Numbered from the stretch's first letter, positions 34,725-44,107 are shown. The stretch is DNA of 64,000 nt from JAVBWI01 sp036677445 (GCA_036677445.1 JAVBWI010000004.1:186001-250000), one strand, 5' to 3'. The notes: a model not told the origin generated them from the letters alone. Numbers and translations: made by a program.

Positions 34725-36605
34725 TTACGGATTAACAAGCTCAAGGTTGTACAAGCCTGCAATACCATAGCCGCAAAGCAGGTTAGTGGGCGGGATGTTC
34801 AGACCGTCTCCCTGTTCGGGGAAATTGGTCCAAACGCTCTCGTTCACGGCGTGGAACAGCTCAGGACGATACATGAGCGCGAAGGAGGGCACCTCAGTGA
34901 GATAGATCTGAACCGCTTCGGTATAGAGCGCCTTCAGCTTAGCAGTATCCGTCTCCGTCGGAATGGCTTTGATGATTTCGTCGGCCCTCTTGTTGGAATA
35001 GCCGCCGAAGTTACCGACCCAGTTGTTTTCCAGGCCGACGAACTCGCTGCTCAGGTACTGGCGTACACGCTGCCACGGCTGGGTCGGGGCAGCGCCGTCG
35101 CCGGACCACATGAAGATGTCATACTCGGTCTGCTTGCCATTGGTAAATACCGTCTGGTAGACGGCCCACTCGGGGAAGAATGTCGTGATCTCAATGCCGA
35201 TCTTCTGGCCGGCCGCAGCTACGATTTCCATGGCCGCCTGCCAGTCGGTCCAGCCGTTCGGGCAAACAGCCTTGTAGGAAAGCTTTTTGCCTTTGAGTTC
35301 ACGGAAGCCGTCTCCGTCCTTATCCACAATGCCTGCTTCGTCGAGCAGCGCCTTTGCTCCCTCGATATCGTTGCCCGCCCACTGGAGGCTCTTCACCGCT
35401 TCATGATCAAAGGTAGCCTGTTCGCCCTCGGTGGGGTTCATCATGGAGCGCGGCACATCCTTAAAGGACGGGCTCTGGTTGGTCATGGCGTTGGCGATGA
35501 TGGCGTCATAATCCACCGCAAGCGCGATGGCCTTACGTACCGCAGCATTATCCAAGCCATAGGAGTTCATGTTATACCACGCGGTCGGGATCGCCACGCA
35601 AATGCCATAGGGTGCTTCGTCGATGTAAGTGGAAATAGGAAGATTGTCCTTGAGCCAGAGGTTTTGGATGTTCTCAATGAACTGCTGGTCCACGTCGATT
35701 TCGCCTGCCGCAAACGCAACCTGGGTGGCGGCGTTATCCGCATAAATGGTGTGGCACAGATACTTCGGAACAGGCAGTTTGCCCCACATGGAAGCGGCCT
35801 GGCCCCAGTAATTATCGTCACGGATGTAGACAGCCTTCTGGTCGTCGCTATAGAAGCTCTTGTACGGGCCGGAGGCTACGAAATCCTCGCAGGGATCGTT
35901 CTTAATCTTGTCCGCATCGCCGCCATTGCGCTCTTCAAGCTTCTGAATATAAGCCTTTTGCACAACATACGCCTTGCCGAGGTAATCTACAACCTTAAGC
36001 GGGTTGGCAGGCTTACCTTCGTCATTCAACTTAGAATACAGGATTGCTGTCGAATCGTCAACAGCTTCTATCTTCTCGATGTAATCCTTAAACTCGCTGC
36101 CTCTGACGGTGCTGTATTTCAGGTGCGTAGCGTAGGTGTATGCAAGGTCATGCGCGGTTACGGGCGTACCGTCATCCCACTTGGCGTCGGCCTTAATCTT
36201 GACGGTAAGCTGGGTCTGGTCGGCATTCCATGAATAATCACCATCGGCAAGCAGCGGATAGAGCTTGCCGTCGAGCAGGTTATACATGTACAGGGTCTCC
36301 CAAACGGGCTGCCTGGCAGGGAGTTCCGTTACGGCGATCGCGTTGTTCATATCACCGCTGAGAGGATTCCAGCCAACAATACGGCCCCACTGCAGGCCGC
36401 CAATGTACAGCGTTTCGTTTCTGGGCAGTTCGCCGCCGGGCGTAACAGGTTTTGGTTCCGGAGCAGCGGTAGGTTCAGCTGCGGGCTCGGCTGCCGGCGC
36501 GGCGGTGGGCTCTGCAGCAGGCGTTGTCGGTGTGCATGCAACCGCACCCATTACCATGGATACCGCCAGAACAAGGGCCAATAATTTCCATGCCTTCGTT
36601 TTCAT
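34725..36605 (-). CDS. Opp/Dpp-type (family 5) solute-binding lipoprotein
   Basis: This 626-residue lipoprotein has the signal peptide MKTKAWKLLALVLAVSMVMG with lipobox AVAC (Cys24), then an Ala/Pro/Glu-rich spacer to about residue 50. The family 5 body includes DGTPVTAHDLAYTYATHLKY and the late SLQWAGNDIEGAKALLDEAG. GGAGG precedes the ATG by about 6 nt. As first gene of the transporter operon next to cellobiose phosphorylase, beta-glucosidases and a beta-mannosidase, it most likely binds beta-linked oligosaccharides; peptide binding cannot be excluded. Confidence 0.92.
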   Translation of the reverse strand: MKTKAWKLLALVLAVSMVMGAVACTPTTPAAEPTAAPAAEPAAEPTAAPEPKPVTPGGELPRNETLYIGGLQWGRIVGWNPLSGDMNNAIAVTELPARQPVWETLYMYNLLDGKLYPLLADGDYSWNADQTQLTVKIKADAKWDDGTPVTAHDLAYTYATHLKYSTVRGSEFKDYIEKIEAVDDSTAILYSKLNDEGKPANPLKVVDYLGKAYVVQKAYIQKLEERNGGDADKIKNDPCEDFVASGPYKSFYSDDQKAVYIRDDNYWGQAASMWGKLPVPKYLCHTIYADNAATQVAFAAGEIDVDQQFIENIQNLWLKDNLPISTYIDEAPYGICVAIPTAWYNMNSYGLDNAAVRKAIALAVDYDAIIANAMTNQSPSFKDVPRSMMNPTEGEQATFDHEAVKSLQWAGNDIEGAKALLDEAGIVDKDGDGFRELKGKKLSYKAVCPNGWTDWQAAMEIVAAAGQKIGIEITTFFPEWAVYQTVFTNGKQTEYDIFMWSGDGAAPTQPWQRVRQYLSSEFVGLENNWVGNFGGYSNKRADEIIKAIPTETDTAKLKALYTEAVQIYLTEVPSFALMYRPELFHAVNESVWTNFPEQGDGLNIPPTNLLCGYGIAGLYNLELVNP

Positions 36606-36872
36606 GACTATCCTCCTATTTGCATTATTGTTATGGCCGTAAAACACGGCCAAGAGCATATCCGGGCTGTGTCTGAACTGTAGAGATGCTTGGTATTCCT
36701 TTTGAGGGCGCTGCGCATTGCGCTATGCTTTGTGACTTTAGCGGGTTTATAACCGGGATATAATGGCGAGGATTTTAGGGGTTACCTCGAATAAGAGTGG
36801 CGTTCCGGCATATTTGCCGAACGGCGCAAAGGGAAAAAATAGAATTTACTTAATCGTTTTCGTATTTTTATG
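36606..36872 (-). other. long 5' leader of the binding-protein transcript
   Basis: About 265 nt separate the likely transcription start from the ATG at 36605. I see no ORF of substance. Hairpins are possible: TGGCCGT paired with ACGGCCA close to the ribosome site, and a GTTCGGCA/TGCCGGAAC stem further upstream. I recognise no known riboswitch. The gap as a whole, 36606-37252, is the divergent control region shared with the beta-mannosidase gene. Confidence 0.4.
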
Positions 36873-36906
36873 GTTCTATTATATTTTCATATTTGGCATC
36901 TGTCAA
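36850..36906 (-). promoter_or_regulatory. promoter and LacI-type operator of the oligosaccharide transporter operon
   Basis: On the minus strand TTGACA (36901-36906), an exact 17-bp spacer and TATAAT (36878-36883) form a consensus promoter. Right downstream lies TACGAAAACGATTAA (minus strand, 36850-36864), a LacI/CcpA-like site positioned to block transcription. Its AAACGATT core matches sites at the beta-mannosidase and lacI-like promoters. Confidence 0.75.
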
Positions 36907-37095
36907 GGGTAAAATTAAACAAATATTTCTACGCCTTTTATCCGGTTATAAGAAGCACTGCAGCAACAACAGCAATGCCGCCGTTTTATTGGATTTTTCT
37001 GCGCATTATCGGCATTTTTCCGACTTTTTTCCCGTCATAATCCGTCGATTTGTGTCATCGCGCGGCAATGACAGGCCGTTGAATTTTTTGTCATG

Positions 37096-37143
37096 TTGAC
37101 AAAGGCTTTTGTCTTGTTTTAGTATAAGTTGAAACGATTTCGT
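37096..37143 (+). promoter_or_regulatory. promoter and LacI-type operator of the beta-mannosidase gene
   Basis: TTGACA (37096-37101), an 18-bp spacer and TAGTAT (37120-37125) form a promoter. The palindromic TGAAACGATTTCG (about 37130-37142; GAAA-CGA-TTTC) follows at once. The start codon is 110 bp further on. The shared AAACGATT core suggests control by the LacI protein at 23104-24111. Confidence 0.68.
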
Positions 37144-37252
37144 ATTAATGTATGTGGTTTTCACATGCATAGCAGGATGTACGCAGCCGAAGCATTGTTT
37201 ATTAGCCCCAGCGGTTCCTCTTATTATCATAAATCTGAAAGGGCATAAACAT

Positions 37253-39679
37253 ATGATATTTTTTCCCCTCAACGGCGCATGGGAAATGTGCATAGCCGGC
37301 AAGACGGAGCATATTGCCGCTTGGGTGCCCGGCTCGGTCTATTCCGACCTTCTGGCGGCCGAGCGTATGGAAGACCCTTATTGGCGAAGCAATGAAACGG
37401 ATGCGCTCGCACTGATGGAGAATGATTTTATCTATTCGCGGGCCTTCACGGTGAGCGATGCGCTGCTTTCCTGCGGCAAGGTTCTGCTGCGCTGCAATGG
37501 GCTGGATACGCTTGCAACTCTCCATATCAACGGCGTAACAGCCGGTGAAGCATGCAACATGCACCGCACCTGGGAATTTGACGTTAAGGACCTACTGCGT
37601 CAAGGCGAAAACAGCATTGCAATTCGCTTTGCTTCGCCGACAAAGTACATTAAACAGGCGTATGCGCAGAGCCGCGCGGACGGCACGAGCGACGCTATGA
37701 CCGGTTTTCCTCTGCTGCGCAAAGCCCACTGCATGTTTGGTTGGGATTGGGGTCCCCGCCTGCCGGATGCCGGAATCTGGCGCGATATTGCGCTGCTGGG
37801 CATTGACTCGGCACGCATTGAAGGCGTATATGTCACACAAACGCACGAAAACGGAGCAGTTCTTCTGCACATCCGCACAGATGTTGAACGCATCACCGAT
37901 TCCGTGACCGACGTTACGGCTGCCGTTACCGCGCCCGATGGAACGACTCATGCGGCGGAGGGTGAAGCCTGCTGCATCACAATCCAAAACCCGGCGCTTT
38001 GGTGGCCCAACGGCTTTGGCGGGCAGCCGCTGTACACGGTAAGCGTGACGCTGCGGTCAGGCTCGGCAGTTCTTGACACATGGGAAAGACGTATCGGGCT
38101 TCGCACCATGACCATGCACATTGAAAAGGATACATGGGGCGAATGCTTCTGCCACCGCGTCAACGGCACCGACATATTCGCCATGGGTGCGGATTATATT
38201 CCGGAGGACAATATCCTTTCCCGCATCAATCCCGCGCGCACCCGCCGCCTGCTGGAGGACGCGGCGGCGGCGCACTTCAACGTCATCCGCGTGTGGGGCG
38301 GCGGGTATTATCCCGACGATTTCTTTTACGATATCTGCGACGAACTGGGCCTGATCGTCTGGCAGGATTTTATGTTTGCATGCGCGGTCTACAATCTGAG
38401 CGAATCGTTTGAACAAAACATCCGCGCCGAAATCATCGACAACGTGCGGCGTTTAAGGCACCATGCGAGCTTGGGCCTCTGGTGCGGAAACAACGAAATG
38501 GAGCAATTTGTCGCACAGGGCGAATGGGTATCCTCCTCCAGGCAACGTTCCGACTATATCAAAATGTATGAATATATATTCCCGCAGATTCTAAGGCAGG
38601 AGGATCCGGCTGCATTCTACTGGCCGGCCAGCCCGTCCTCAGGCGGCAGCTTCGACTTTCCCAACGACCCCGACCGCGGCGACGTACACTATTGGGAAGT
38701 CTGGCATGGCGGGCTGCCGTTTACGGATTACCGCAACCATATGTTCCGGTATGTGTCGGAGTTCGGGTTTCAAGCCTTCCCGAGTATGAAGACAATTGAG
38801 GCGTTCACCTGTCCAGAAGACCGCAACATTTTTTCCCACGTCATGGAAAAGCACCAGCGCAACGCTTCCGCCAACGGCAAAATCATCGCGTATCTGGCGC
38901 AAATGTACCTATATCCGCATAACCTGGATACGCTCGTATACGCCTCGCAGCTGTTGCAGGCGCAGGCTATGCAGTACGGTGTGGAGCACTGGCGCAGGAA
39001 CCGCGGCCGCTGTATGGGCGCCGTGATCTGGCAGCTTAACGATTGCTGGCCTGTAGCGAGCTGGTCGTCCATAGACTATTTTGGGCGCTGGAAGGCCTTG
39101 CATTATTACGCCAGACGGTTTTTCGCGCCGGTATTGCTTTCCTGCCACGAGGAAGGCGTGCTCTCGCAAAACACCAACGTCAACGCCGAACCGTTTTCTC
39201 TTAAAAAGAGCGCAAGGCTTAACGTCAGCAACGAAACGCTTGCGCCCTTCACAGGCCGCGCATGCTGGTCGCTGCGCCGCCCCGACGCAAGTGTGATCGA
39301 GGAGGGCGCCTTTACGGTATCCGTTCCCCCGCTTTCCGCCTTTTGGCTGGAGGCGCAGGATTTTTCCGCTCAGGACGAGTTTGGCTGTTACTACAGCTAC
39401 CATTTGGAGCATGACGGTCAAATCGTGAGCGAAGGCAGCGTGCTTTTCTGCCCGCCCAAGCATTTCCGCTTTGTTGACCCGAAGCTAAAAGCTTGGGTGG
39501 CCGGCGATGAGATCGTGGTGATGGCGGAAGCCTACGCGCGCTCGGTCGAACTCCTGTGCGATGCGGACATTGTGCTGGAGGATAATTACTTCGACATGGA
39601 TGCAGGCGAGCGCCGCATCCGCGTACTGCGCGGTACAGCGGCATCCGTCGCTGCGCGCAGCGTCTACGATATCCGATGA
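37253..39679 (+). CDS. GH2 family beta-mannosidase
   Basis: The 808-residue enzyme begins MIFFPLNGAWEM and shows the GH2 order: sugar-binding jelly roll (with CMFGWDWGPRLPDAGIWR, 160-177), immunoglobulin-like domain, then TIM barrel. The acid/base is Glu415 in WCGNNEME and the nucleophile Glu503 in YVSEFGFQAFPS; both blocks are those of beta-mannosidases rather than beta-galactosidases. There is no signal peptide, so it acts on imported manno-oligosaccharides. AAAGGG lies about 10 nt before the ATG at 37253; the upstream extension is not coding-like. It overlaps the MATE gene by 4 bp. Confidence 0.94.
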   Translation: MIFFPLNGAWEMCIAGKTEHIAAWVPGSVYSDLLAAERMEDPYWRSNETDALALMENDFIYSRAFTVSDALLSCGKVLLRCNGLDTLATLHINGVTAGEACNMHRTWEFDVKDLLRQGENSIAIRFASPTKYIKQAYAQSRADGTSDAMTGFPLLRKAHCMFGWDWGPRLPDAGIWRDIALLGIDSARIEGVYVTQTHENGAVLLHIRTDVERITDSVTDVTAAVTAPDGTTHAAEGEACCITIQNPALWWPNGFGGQPLYTVSVTLRSGSAVLDTWERRIGLRTMTMHIEKDTWGECFCHRVNGTDIFAMGADYIPEDNILSRINPARTRRLLEDAAAAHFNVIRVWGGGYYPDDFFYDICDELGLIVWQDFMFACAVYNLSESFEQNIRAEIIDNVRRLRHHASLGLWCGNNEMEQFVAQGEWVSSSRQRSDYIKMYEYIFPQILRQEDPAAFYWPASPSSGGSFDFPNDPDRGDVHYWEVWHGGLPFTDYRNHMFRYVSEFGFQAFPSMKTIEAFTCPEDRNIFSHVMEKHQRNASANGKIIAYLAQMYLYPHNLDTLVYASQLLQAQAMQYGVEHWRRNRGRCMGAVIWQLNDCWPVASWSSIDYFGRWKALHYYARRFFAPVLLSCHEEGVLSQNTNVNAEPFSLKKSARLNVSNETLAPFTGRACWSLRRPDASVIEEGAFTVSVPPLSAFWLEAQDFSAQDEFGCYYSYHLEHDGQIVSEGSVLFCPPKHFRFVDPKLKAWVAGDEIVVMAEAYARSVELLCDADIVLEDNYFDMDAGERRIRVLRGTAASVAARSVYDIR

Positions 39680-41040
39680 GCGGGGCCACCATGGATATGA
39701 CGGAGGGAAAACCGCTCCGTCTCATCGTATCCTTCGCATTGCCGCTGCTGTTGAGCCACATTTTCCAGCAGCTGTACAACGTCATCGACAGCGTGGTTGT
39801 CGGGCGTCTTATCGGGGTCAACGCGTTCGCGGCCGTCGGCGCCACCAGCCCCTTTTACTGGCTGGTGGTAAGCGTTGTGCTAGGTTTTACGCAGGGCTTC
39901 GGCATACTGTTTGCGCAGCGCTTCGGCGCGAAGGACGATGCTGGCTTACGGCGCGCCGTTGCGCAATCCATACTCCTTTCGGGGGCATTGGGCGCTGCCA
40001 TGACTGTGCTCTGTCTCTTACTCATCCGGCCGGTACTTATGTTGCTCAATACGCCCGCCGAGATATTGGCGGATGCATGTGTCTACCTCAACTGGGTGCT
40101 GTCCGCGGTGCCGCTTTGCTTCGCTTATAACACGACTGCAGCTATCCTGCGCGCGCTCGGCAACAGCCGTACGCCGCTAGTCGCCATCATCCTTGCCAGC
40201 ATAGCCAATATCGCCCTCGACTTATTCTTCGTGGGCGTGCTGCGCATGGGCATAGAGGGCGTTGCGGCCGCCACCGTGATCGCCATGCTTTGTTCACTGA
40301 TGTACTCTCTGTATATGTTGCGCCGCGTGACGCCCGTACGGGTACAAAAAACAGATTTTACCGACAGCGACCATACCTTGGGGAAACTCATGCGCCTTGG
40401 TACGCCGCTTGCACTGCGCAATGCCGTAATCGGAATGGGCGGGCTGACGATACAGTACGTCGTCAATGGATACGGCAAGTTGTTCGTGGCGGGCGTGGCT
40501 GCGGCCGGTAAGTATTTCGGCGTCATGAACCTTCTCGGCAGTTCCATGGACGGCGCGCTCGCCGTTTTTGTCGGGCAAAATTTCGGCGCCGCAAGGCTTG
40601 ACCGCATCAAGGAAGGTGTGCGTACGGCGCTGCGGATTGTTATTTTTAGCGCCATAGTCATTGCCGTACTGACCGTTGTCTTTGGGCGCGGTATGATCGG
40701 GCTGTTTATTACAGCAGACCCGGCCGAAATGGGAATGATCAAACAAATCGGTTATAACAATCTGCTTGCGATATCCTTCTGCCTGCCCGCGTTGTATCTG
40801 CTCTATATCTCCCGCTCCGCGCTGCAGGGTATGGGCAACAGCGTCATCCCCTTGCTTTCAGGCTTTATGGAGCTGGCACTGCGTATGCTCTGTGTTCTTA
40901 TTTTGCCCGCCCGCATCGGCGTTTGGGGCATTTACTTTGCCGACGGCGTCGGGTGGATCGGCGCGTCAATCCTGCTTTATTGCAGTTACTGCGTGGTATA
41001 CCGCAGAAGCTTAAAAAGCGCTTTCGTGCGCCCCGCATAG
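39676..41040 (+). CDS. MATE family multidrug/cation antiporter
   Basis: The 454-residue membrane protein has about 12 hydrophobic helices in two homologous halves, with family blocks FALPLLLSHIFQQLYNVIDS and GRLIGVNAFAAVGATSPFYW. MATE proteins export cationic compounds using Na+ or H+. The ATG at 39676 overlaps the beta-mannosidase stop (ATGA), so it may be translated by reinitiation; internal ATGs at 39691 and 39697 are alternatives and fit the common MTEG start. Why a MATE exporter is coupled to a mannosidase is unclear; plant-derived toxic aglycones are one idea. Confidence 0.92.
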   Translation: MSGATMDMTEGKPLRLIVSFALPLLLSHIFQQLYNVIDSVVVGRLIGVNAFAAVGATSPFYWLVVSVVLGFTQGFGILFAQRFGAKDDAGLRRAVAQSILLSGALGAAMTVLCLLLIRPVLMLLNTPAEILADACVYLNWVLSAVPLCFAYNTTAAILRALGNSRTPLVAIILASIANIALDLFFVGVLRMGIEGVAAATVIAMLCSLMYSLYMLRRVTPVRVQKTDFTDSDHTLGKLMRLGTPLALRNAVIGMGGLTIQYVVNGYGKLFVAGVAAAGKYFGVMNLLGSSMDGALAVFVGQNFGAARLDRIKEGVRTALRIVIFSAIVIAVLTVVFGRGMIGLFITADPAEMGMIKQIGYNNLLAISFCLPALYLLYISRSALQGMGNSVIPLLSGFMELALRMLCVLILPARIGVWGIYFADGVGWIGASILLYCSYCVVYRRSLKSAFVRPA

Positions 41041-41108
41041 GGTGGGCAATTCCGTTCCAGGCTGTCGTGTATGTTGAAATGCATCCGGAAGACCCGGTGC
41101 GCATGCCC

Positions 41109-42296
41109 TCAGCTGCAAGCCCCCGCCGTATCCACTTGCGCCGCGCGCGCAACCTCGCGCTGCGTCCGCTCGGTCGCAAATATCATGAGTCCGAACAACA
41201 GCAGCAGATAGTACGGCCATGCCTGCAGCCCGACGATGGGGGATATCCATCCAAACAGCGGCGCCATCAGCGTACTGCCGGTATATGCGCTCGCCAGCTG
41301 CAAGCCCATCATACCCTGCGACAGATGCGCGCCGAACAGATGCGGCGTTTCATCCAGCAAGGACGGAAATATCGGCGCACAGCCCAGGCCAATGAGCAAA
41401 AGCGCCACGACCTGCAGCGTACTCGTAAGCGGCAGCAGCATTACCAGCACGCCAAACAGTATCGTCGCCTCCCCAATACGCACCAGCGTGCGATCCGACA
41501 GCCTGAACGCCGCAAAACCTGAAAGCAGCCGCCCGACCGTAATTCCGAAGAAGAACATCGATGCCCAAGATGCCGCGATATCCGGCGCAATTCCCTTCAC
41601 ATTGACAAAGTAGGTGCTGGCCCACAGGCCGGCGGCGTATTCTGCGGCACAGTAGGTAAAAAACGCAATGCACGCGAACACGGCGCCGGGCCGTTTGATC
41701 AGTTCCCTGCGCGGAAGGATCTCTTTATGCTCCTCTGCCTCCCTGCCCCGCCCCATGCGCTTCCACAGCGGCAGCGAGCAAACCAGCAGGCATACGATCG
41801 CCAGCAGTGTGATTGCCACCGTCCGGTACGCCCCATGCCAGAAACTCTGCGCAAGATAAAACGACATGATCATTGGTCCCACCGTCGCGCCTACCCCCCA
41901 GAAACAATGCAGCCAGTTCATGTGCGTTGCCTTATAGTGGAGCGCAACAAAGTTATTGAGGGCGGCGTCCACCGTGCCCGCACCCAGGCCAAGCGGTACG
42001 GAAAGCGCCAGCAGCACCCAAAACCGTTGGGCAAAGCCCATTCCCATCAGCGCAAAAGCTGTCATGAGAACAGAAACAGCCGTCACCATACCTGTTCCAA
42101 ACCGCTTGATTATACGCTCGGAAAGCAGGCTGGAGAGCACCGTTCCGCTCACGGCAACGATGGACACAATACCGGCGACCGATACCGGCACGTTAAGATC
42201 GATATGCGCCACCGGCCACGCCGCGCCCAGCAGGGAATCCGGCAGCCCCAGCCCAATAAATGCAATATAGATGATTACGAGAAGCAAACTTGCCAT
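41109..42296 (-). CDS. MFS transporter, FucP/sugar-type
   Basis: This roughly 395-residue carrier has 12 predicted helices, with LPLGLGAGTVDAALNNFVAL and MNWLHCFWGVGATVGPMIMS, blocks seen in the FucP/FHS-like branch of MFS. The C-terminus is short and hydrophilic. A start at 42296 fits homologous length; GGAGGG lies 13 nt upstream, rather far, and an ATG at 42332 is also in frame. It diverges from an AraC regulator with direct-repeat operators between them, so it is probably that regulator's target and carries the inducing sugar. Confidence 0.85.
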   Translation of the reverse strand: MASLLLVIIYIAFIGLGLPDSLLGAAWPVAHIDLNVPVSVAGIVSIVAVSGTVLSSLLSERIIKRFGTGMVTAVSVLMTAFALMGMGFAQRFWVLLALSVPLGLGAGTVDAALNNFVALHYKATHMNWLHCFWGVGATVGPMIMSFYLAQSFWHGAYRTVAITLLAIVCLLVCSLPLWKRMGRGREAEEHKEILPRRELIKRPGAVFACIAFFTYCAAEYAAGLWASTYFVNVKGIAPDIAASWASMFFFGITVGRLLSGFAAFRLSDRTLVRIGEATILFGVLVMLLPLTSTLQVVALLLIGLGCAPIFPSLLDETPHLFGAHLSQGMMGLQLASAYTGSTLMAPLFGWISPIVGLQAWPYYLLLLFGLMIFATERTQREVARAAQVDTAGACS

Positions 42297-42339
42297 AGAT
42301 TTATTCAAACCCTCCGCATGGATATATTCCATGGTACTG

Positions 42340-42410
42340 TATCATTCTTCGGGGGCAGGCGTATATCATCCACGTTTTGTCCGTATCATCCACGTTGCAT
42401 TCTGCAACGT
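42340..42410 (+). promoter_or_regulatory. AraC-type direct-repeat operators in the divergent gap
   Basis: TATCATCCACGTT occurs at 42364-42376 and again at 42384-42396, exactly 20 bp apart, or two helical turns. A partial copy (TATCATTC) lies at 42340. A separate inverted repeat ACGTTGCA/TGCAACGT (42392-42410) follows. Tandem direct repeats one site apart are the usual target shape of AraC-family proteins, and such a gene starts at 42440. Confidence 0.7.
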
Positions 42411-42439
42411 ACTACAATTTTGAAAAAGGGGACGACAGC

Positions 42440-43264
42440 ATGCGTGAACGTGCACATATAGAAAAGAATCTGGTACACATGGTATTCCTGCAGCGTGAGT
42501 ACGGGTTTTCGCACCACGCCTATAACCAGGAACTGCTGCCATACGAATATCTGAAGGAGGGTGACCTGCGCGCGGTAGAAGAAGGTGCGCGTATTTTCAA
42601 CGGCAATGCCGTCGGCCACCTTTCGGATGATCCGGTGCGAGACAAGCGCTACCTGTTTGTAGCCGCCACGACTCTGGCGACCCGCTTTGCCATAGAGGGC
42701 GGGATGGCGCAGGAGATGGCTTATAATCTGAGCGACCTTTTCATTCAGCGTATGGATACTACCTGCCAGACGGTAGCTGATATCGCAGCGCTGCACCGCA
42801 TCATGATGGAGGAATTCACTCTGCGCACGGCAAAGCAGCGGCTTCACAGAAAGTATTCAAAGGCGGTTTTAAACGCGCTTGATTACATCTACCTGCATTT
42901 GCATGAGACAATTACCGTCGGCGAGATCGCCTCCTTCGTAGGCCTAAGCCGCTCTTATCTTTCCGTGTTGTTCCAGCGTGAAATGAACGTTTCCGTGTCC
43001 GACTATATCCGCGAAAAGCGTGTCGAGGCCGCCGAAAACATGCTGCGGTTCTCCGATTTTACATTGCAGGAGATCGGCAACTATTTAGCGTTTAATTCGC
43101 AAAGCCATTTTGTCAGCGTGTTCAAAAAAAGCACCGGCATGACGCCGGGCGCATACCGGCATAAGTATTTTCCGTGTAACTGGAATAAGAATCAGAAACC
43201 GTACCAGATAAGCCGGATCACTATCCCTGCCGCGGCAGCGGAAAAGTGCATGGCTGACAAATAA
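42440..43264 (+). CDS. AraC family transcriptional regulator
   Basis: This 274-residue protein has an N-terminal domain of about 165 residues without clear cupin motifs (HHAYNQELLPYEYLKEGDLR) and a C-terminal double helix-turn-helix: ITVGEIASFVGLSRSYLSVL, then LQEIGNYLAFNSQSHFVSVF and FKKSTGMTPGAYRHKY. The N-terminal part resembles the regulators with phosphotransfer-like or YSIRK-type modules seen in Firmicutes, a weak impression. AAAGGGGA lies about 9 nt before the ATG at 42440. It is divergent from the MFS carrier, its likely target. Confidence 0.9.
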   Translation: MRERAHIEKNLVHMVFLQREYGFSHHAYNQELLPYEYLKEGDLRAVEEGARIFNGNAVGHLSDDPVRDKRYLFVAATTLATRFAIEGGMAQEMAYNLSDLFIQRMDTTCQTVADIAALHRIMMEEFTLRTAKQRLHRKYSKAVLNALDYIYLHLHETITVGEIASFVGLSRSYLSVLFQREMNVSVSDYIREKRVEAAENMLRFSDFTLQEIGNYLAFNSQSHFVSVFKKSTGMTPGAYRHKYFPCNWNKNQKPYQISRITIPAAAAEKCMADK

Positions 43265-43315
43265 TCGGGCTTGTATTTTTCTAATCGGCCTGCAAATCGA
43301 AACGGCGCCCTGCTC

Positions 43316-44092
43316 TTATCGCCGGGGCGGCTCCGTTTCGGGCCGTACGATGTGCGGTTCTACGCTTGCAATTTTCCTGCAGTATTCGGAGTAAGTACTG
43401 CCCATATACTTTTTAAAGCACCGCCCAAAATAATTGGGATCCGGAATGCCGACGGCAGTGGCCGTATAAAACATCTTTTTGTTCTCCTTCGCCAGGTTGA
43501 TCGCCTTTTTCATGCGGCACTCGGTCAGGTACTCGATAAACGAGCTGCCTATCTCCGCCTTGAACCGCCTGCTTAAATAGCTCGGGTTAAAGCCGAATGT
43601 CTGGGCGATGGAAGTCAGGTTCAGGCTGGAATCCGTGTAATGCTCTTCCACATATTTGGCTATGCGGCTGATAGCCGAGGGTTCGATTTCCCAATACTCC
43701 TCCGCGTCGCCGGCCGGTTCATGGATGGACTGGATAACTTTTTTCAAAACCTCGTAAATCTCCATGCGCACAATAGGCTTCAGTATATATCCGTATACCG
43801 ATAAGCCGATGCATTGCCGGGCGTATTCAAACTCATCAAAAGCTGTAAGAATGATGATCTTCAGTTGCGGATACCGGCTGGCTGCCAGCTTGGAGAATTC
43901 GATGCCGTCCATAAACGGCATGCAAATATCCACAAAGGCAATATGCGGCTTGATTTCATCGATCTTGTTGATCGCTTCTATGCCGCTTCCCGCCTCGCCG
44001 ACCACCTCAAGGTCAAGAGATTTCCAGTCAATGGATCCTTTAAGCAGCAAACGTGTAGGTTCTTCATCATCAATCAGCATGACTCTAAACAT
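43316..44092 (-). CDS. response regulator with AraC-type DNA-binding domain (YesN-like)
   Basis: This 258-residue protein has a receiver domain with MLIDDEEPTR (acidic pocket), phospho-acceptor Asp55 in FVDICMPFMDG, and Lys in YILKPI. The C-terminal AraC module includes LNLTSIAQTFGFNPSYLSRR and AVGIPDPNYFGRCFKKYMG. It lies 15 bp after the sensor kinase and so forms a two-component pair. Such YesM/YesN pairs activate neighbouring sugar ABC transporter genes, here the three at 45980-49236. Confidence 0.93.
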   Translation of the reverse strand: MFRVMLIDDEEPTRLLLKGSIDWKSLDLEVVGEAGSGIEAINKIDEIKPHIAFVDICMPFMDGIEFSKLAASRYPQLKIIILTAFDEFEYARQCIGLSVYGYILKPIVRMEIYEVLKKVIQSIHEPAGDAEEYWEIEPSAISRIAKYVEEHYTDSSLNLTSIAQTFGFNPSYLSRRFKAEIGSSFIEYLTECRMKKAINLAKENKKMFYTATAVGIPDPNYFGRCFKKYMGSTYSEYCRKIASVEPHIVRPETEPPRR

Positions 44093-44107
44093 TTGCTTGC
44101 ACCTCTC

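Noticed and set aside
34683..36233. 516-residue plus-strand open frame
   Set aside because: Antisense to the solute-binding protein gene, which has a signal peptide, lipobox and family motifs in the other strand.
43298..43340. inverted repeat CGAAACGG/CCGTTTCG between AraC and response-regulator genes
   Set aside because: Considered as terminator or LacI operator, but it overlaps the response-regulator stop, lacks a T-run and does not sit at a promoter.
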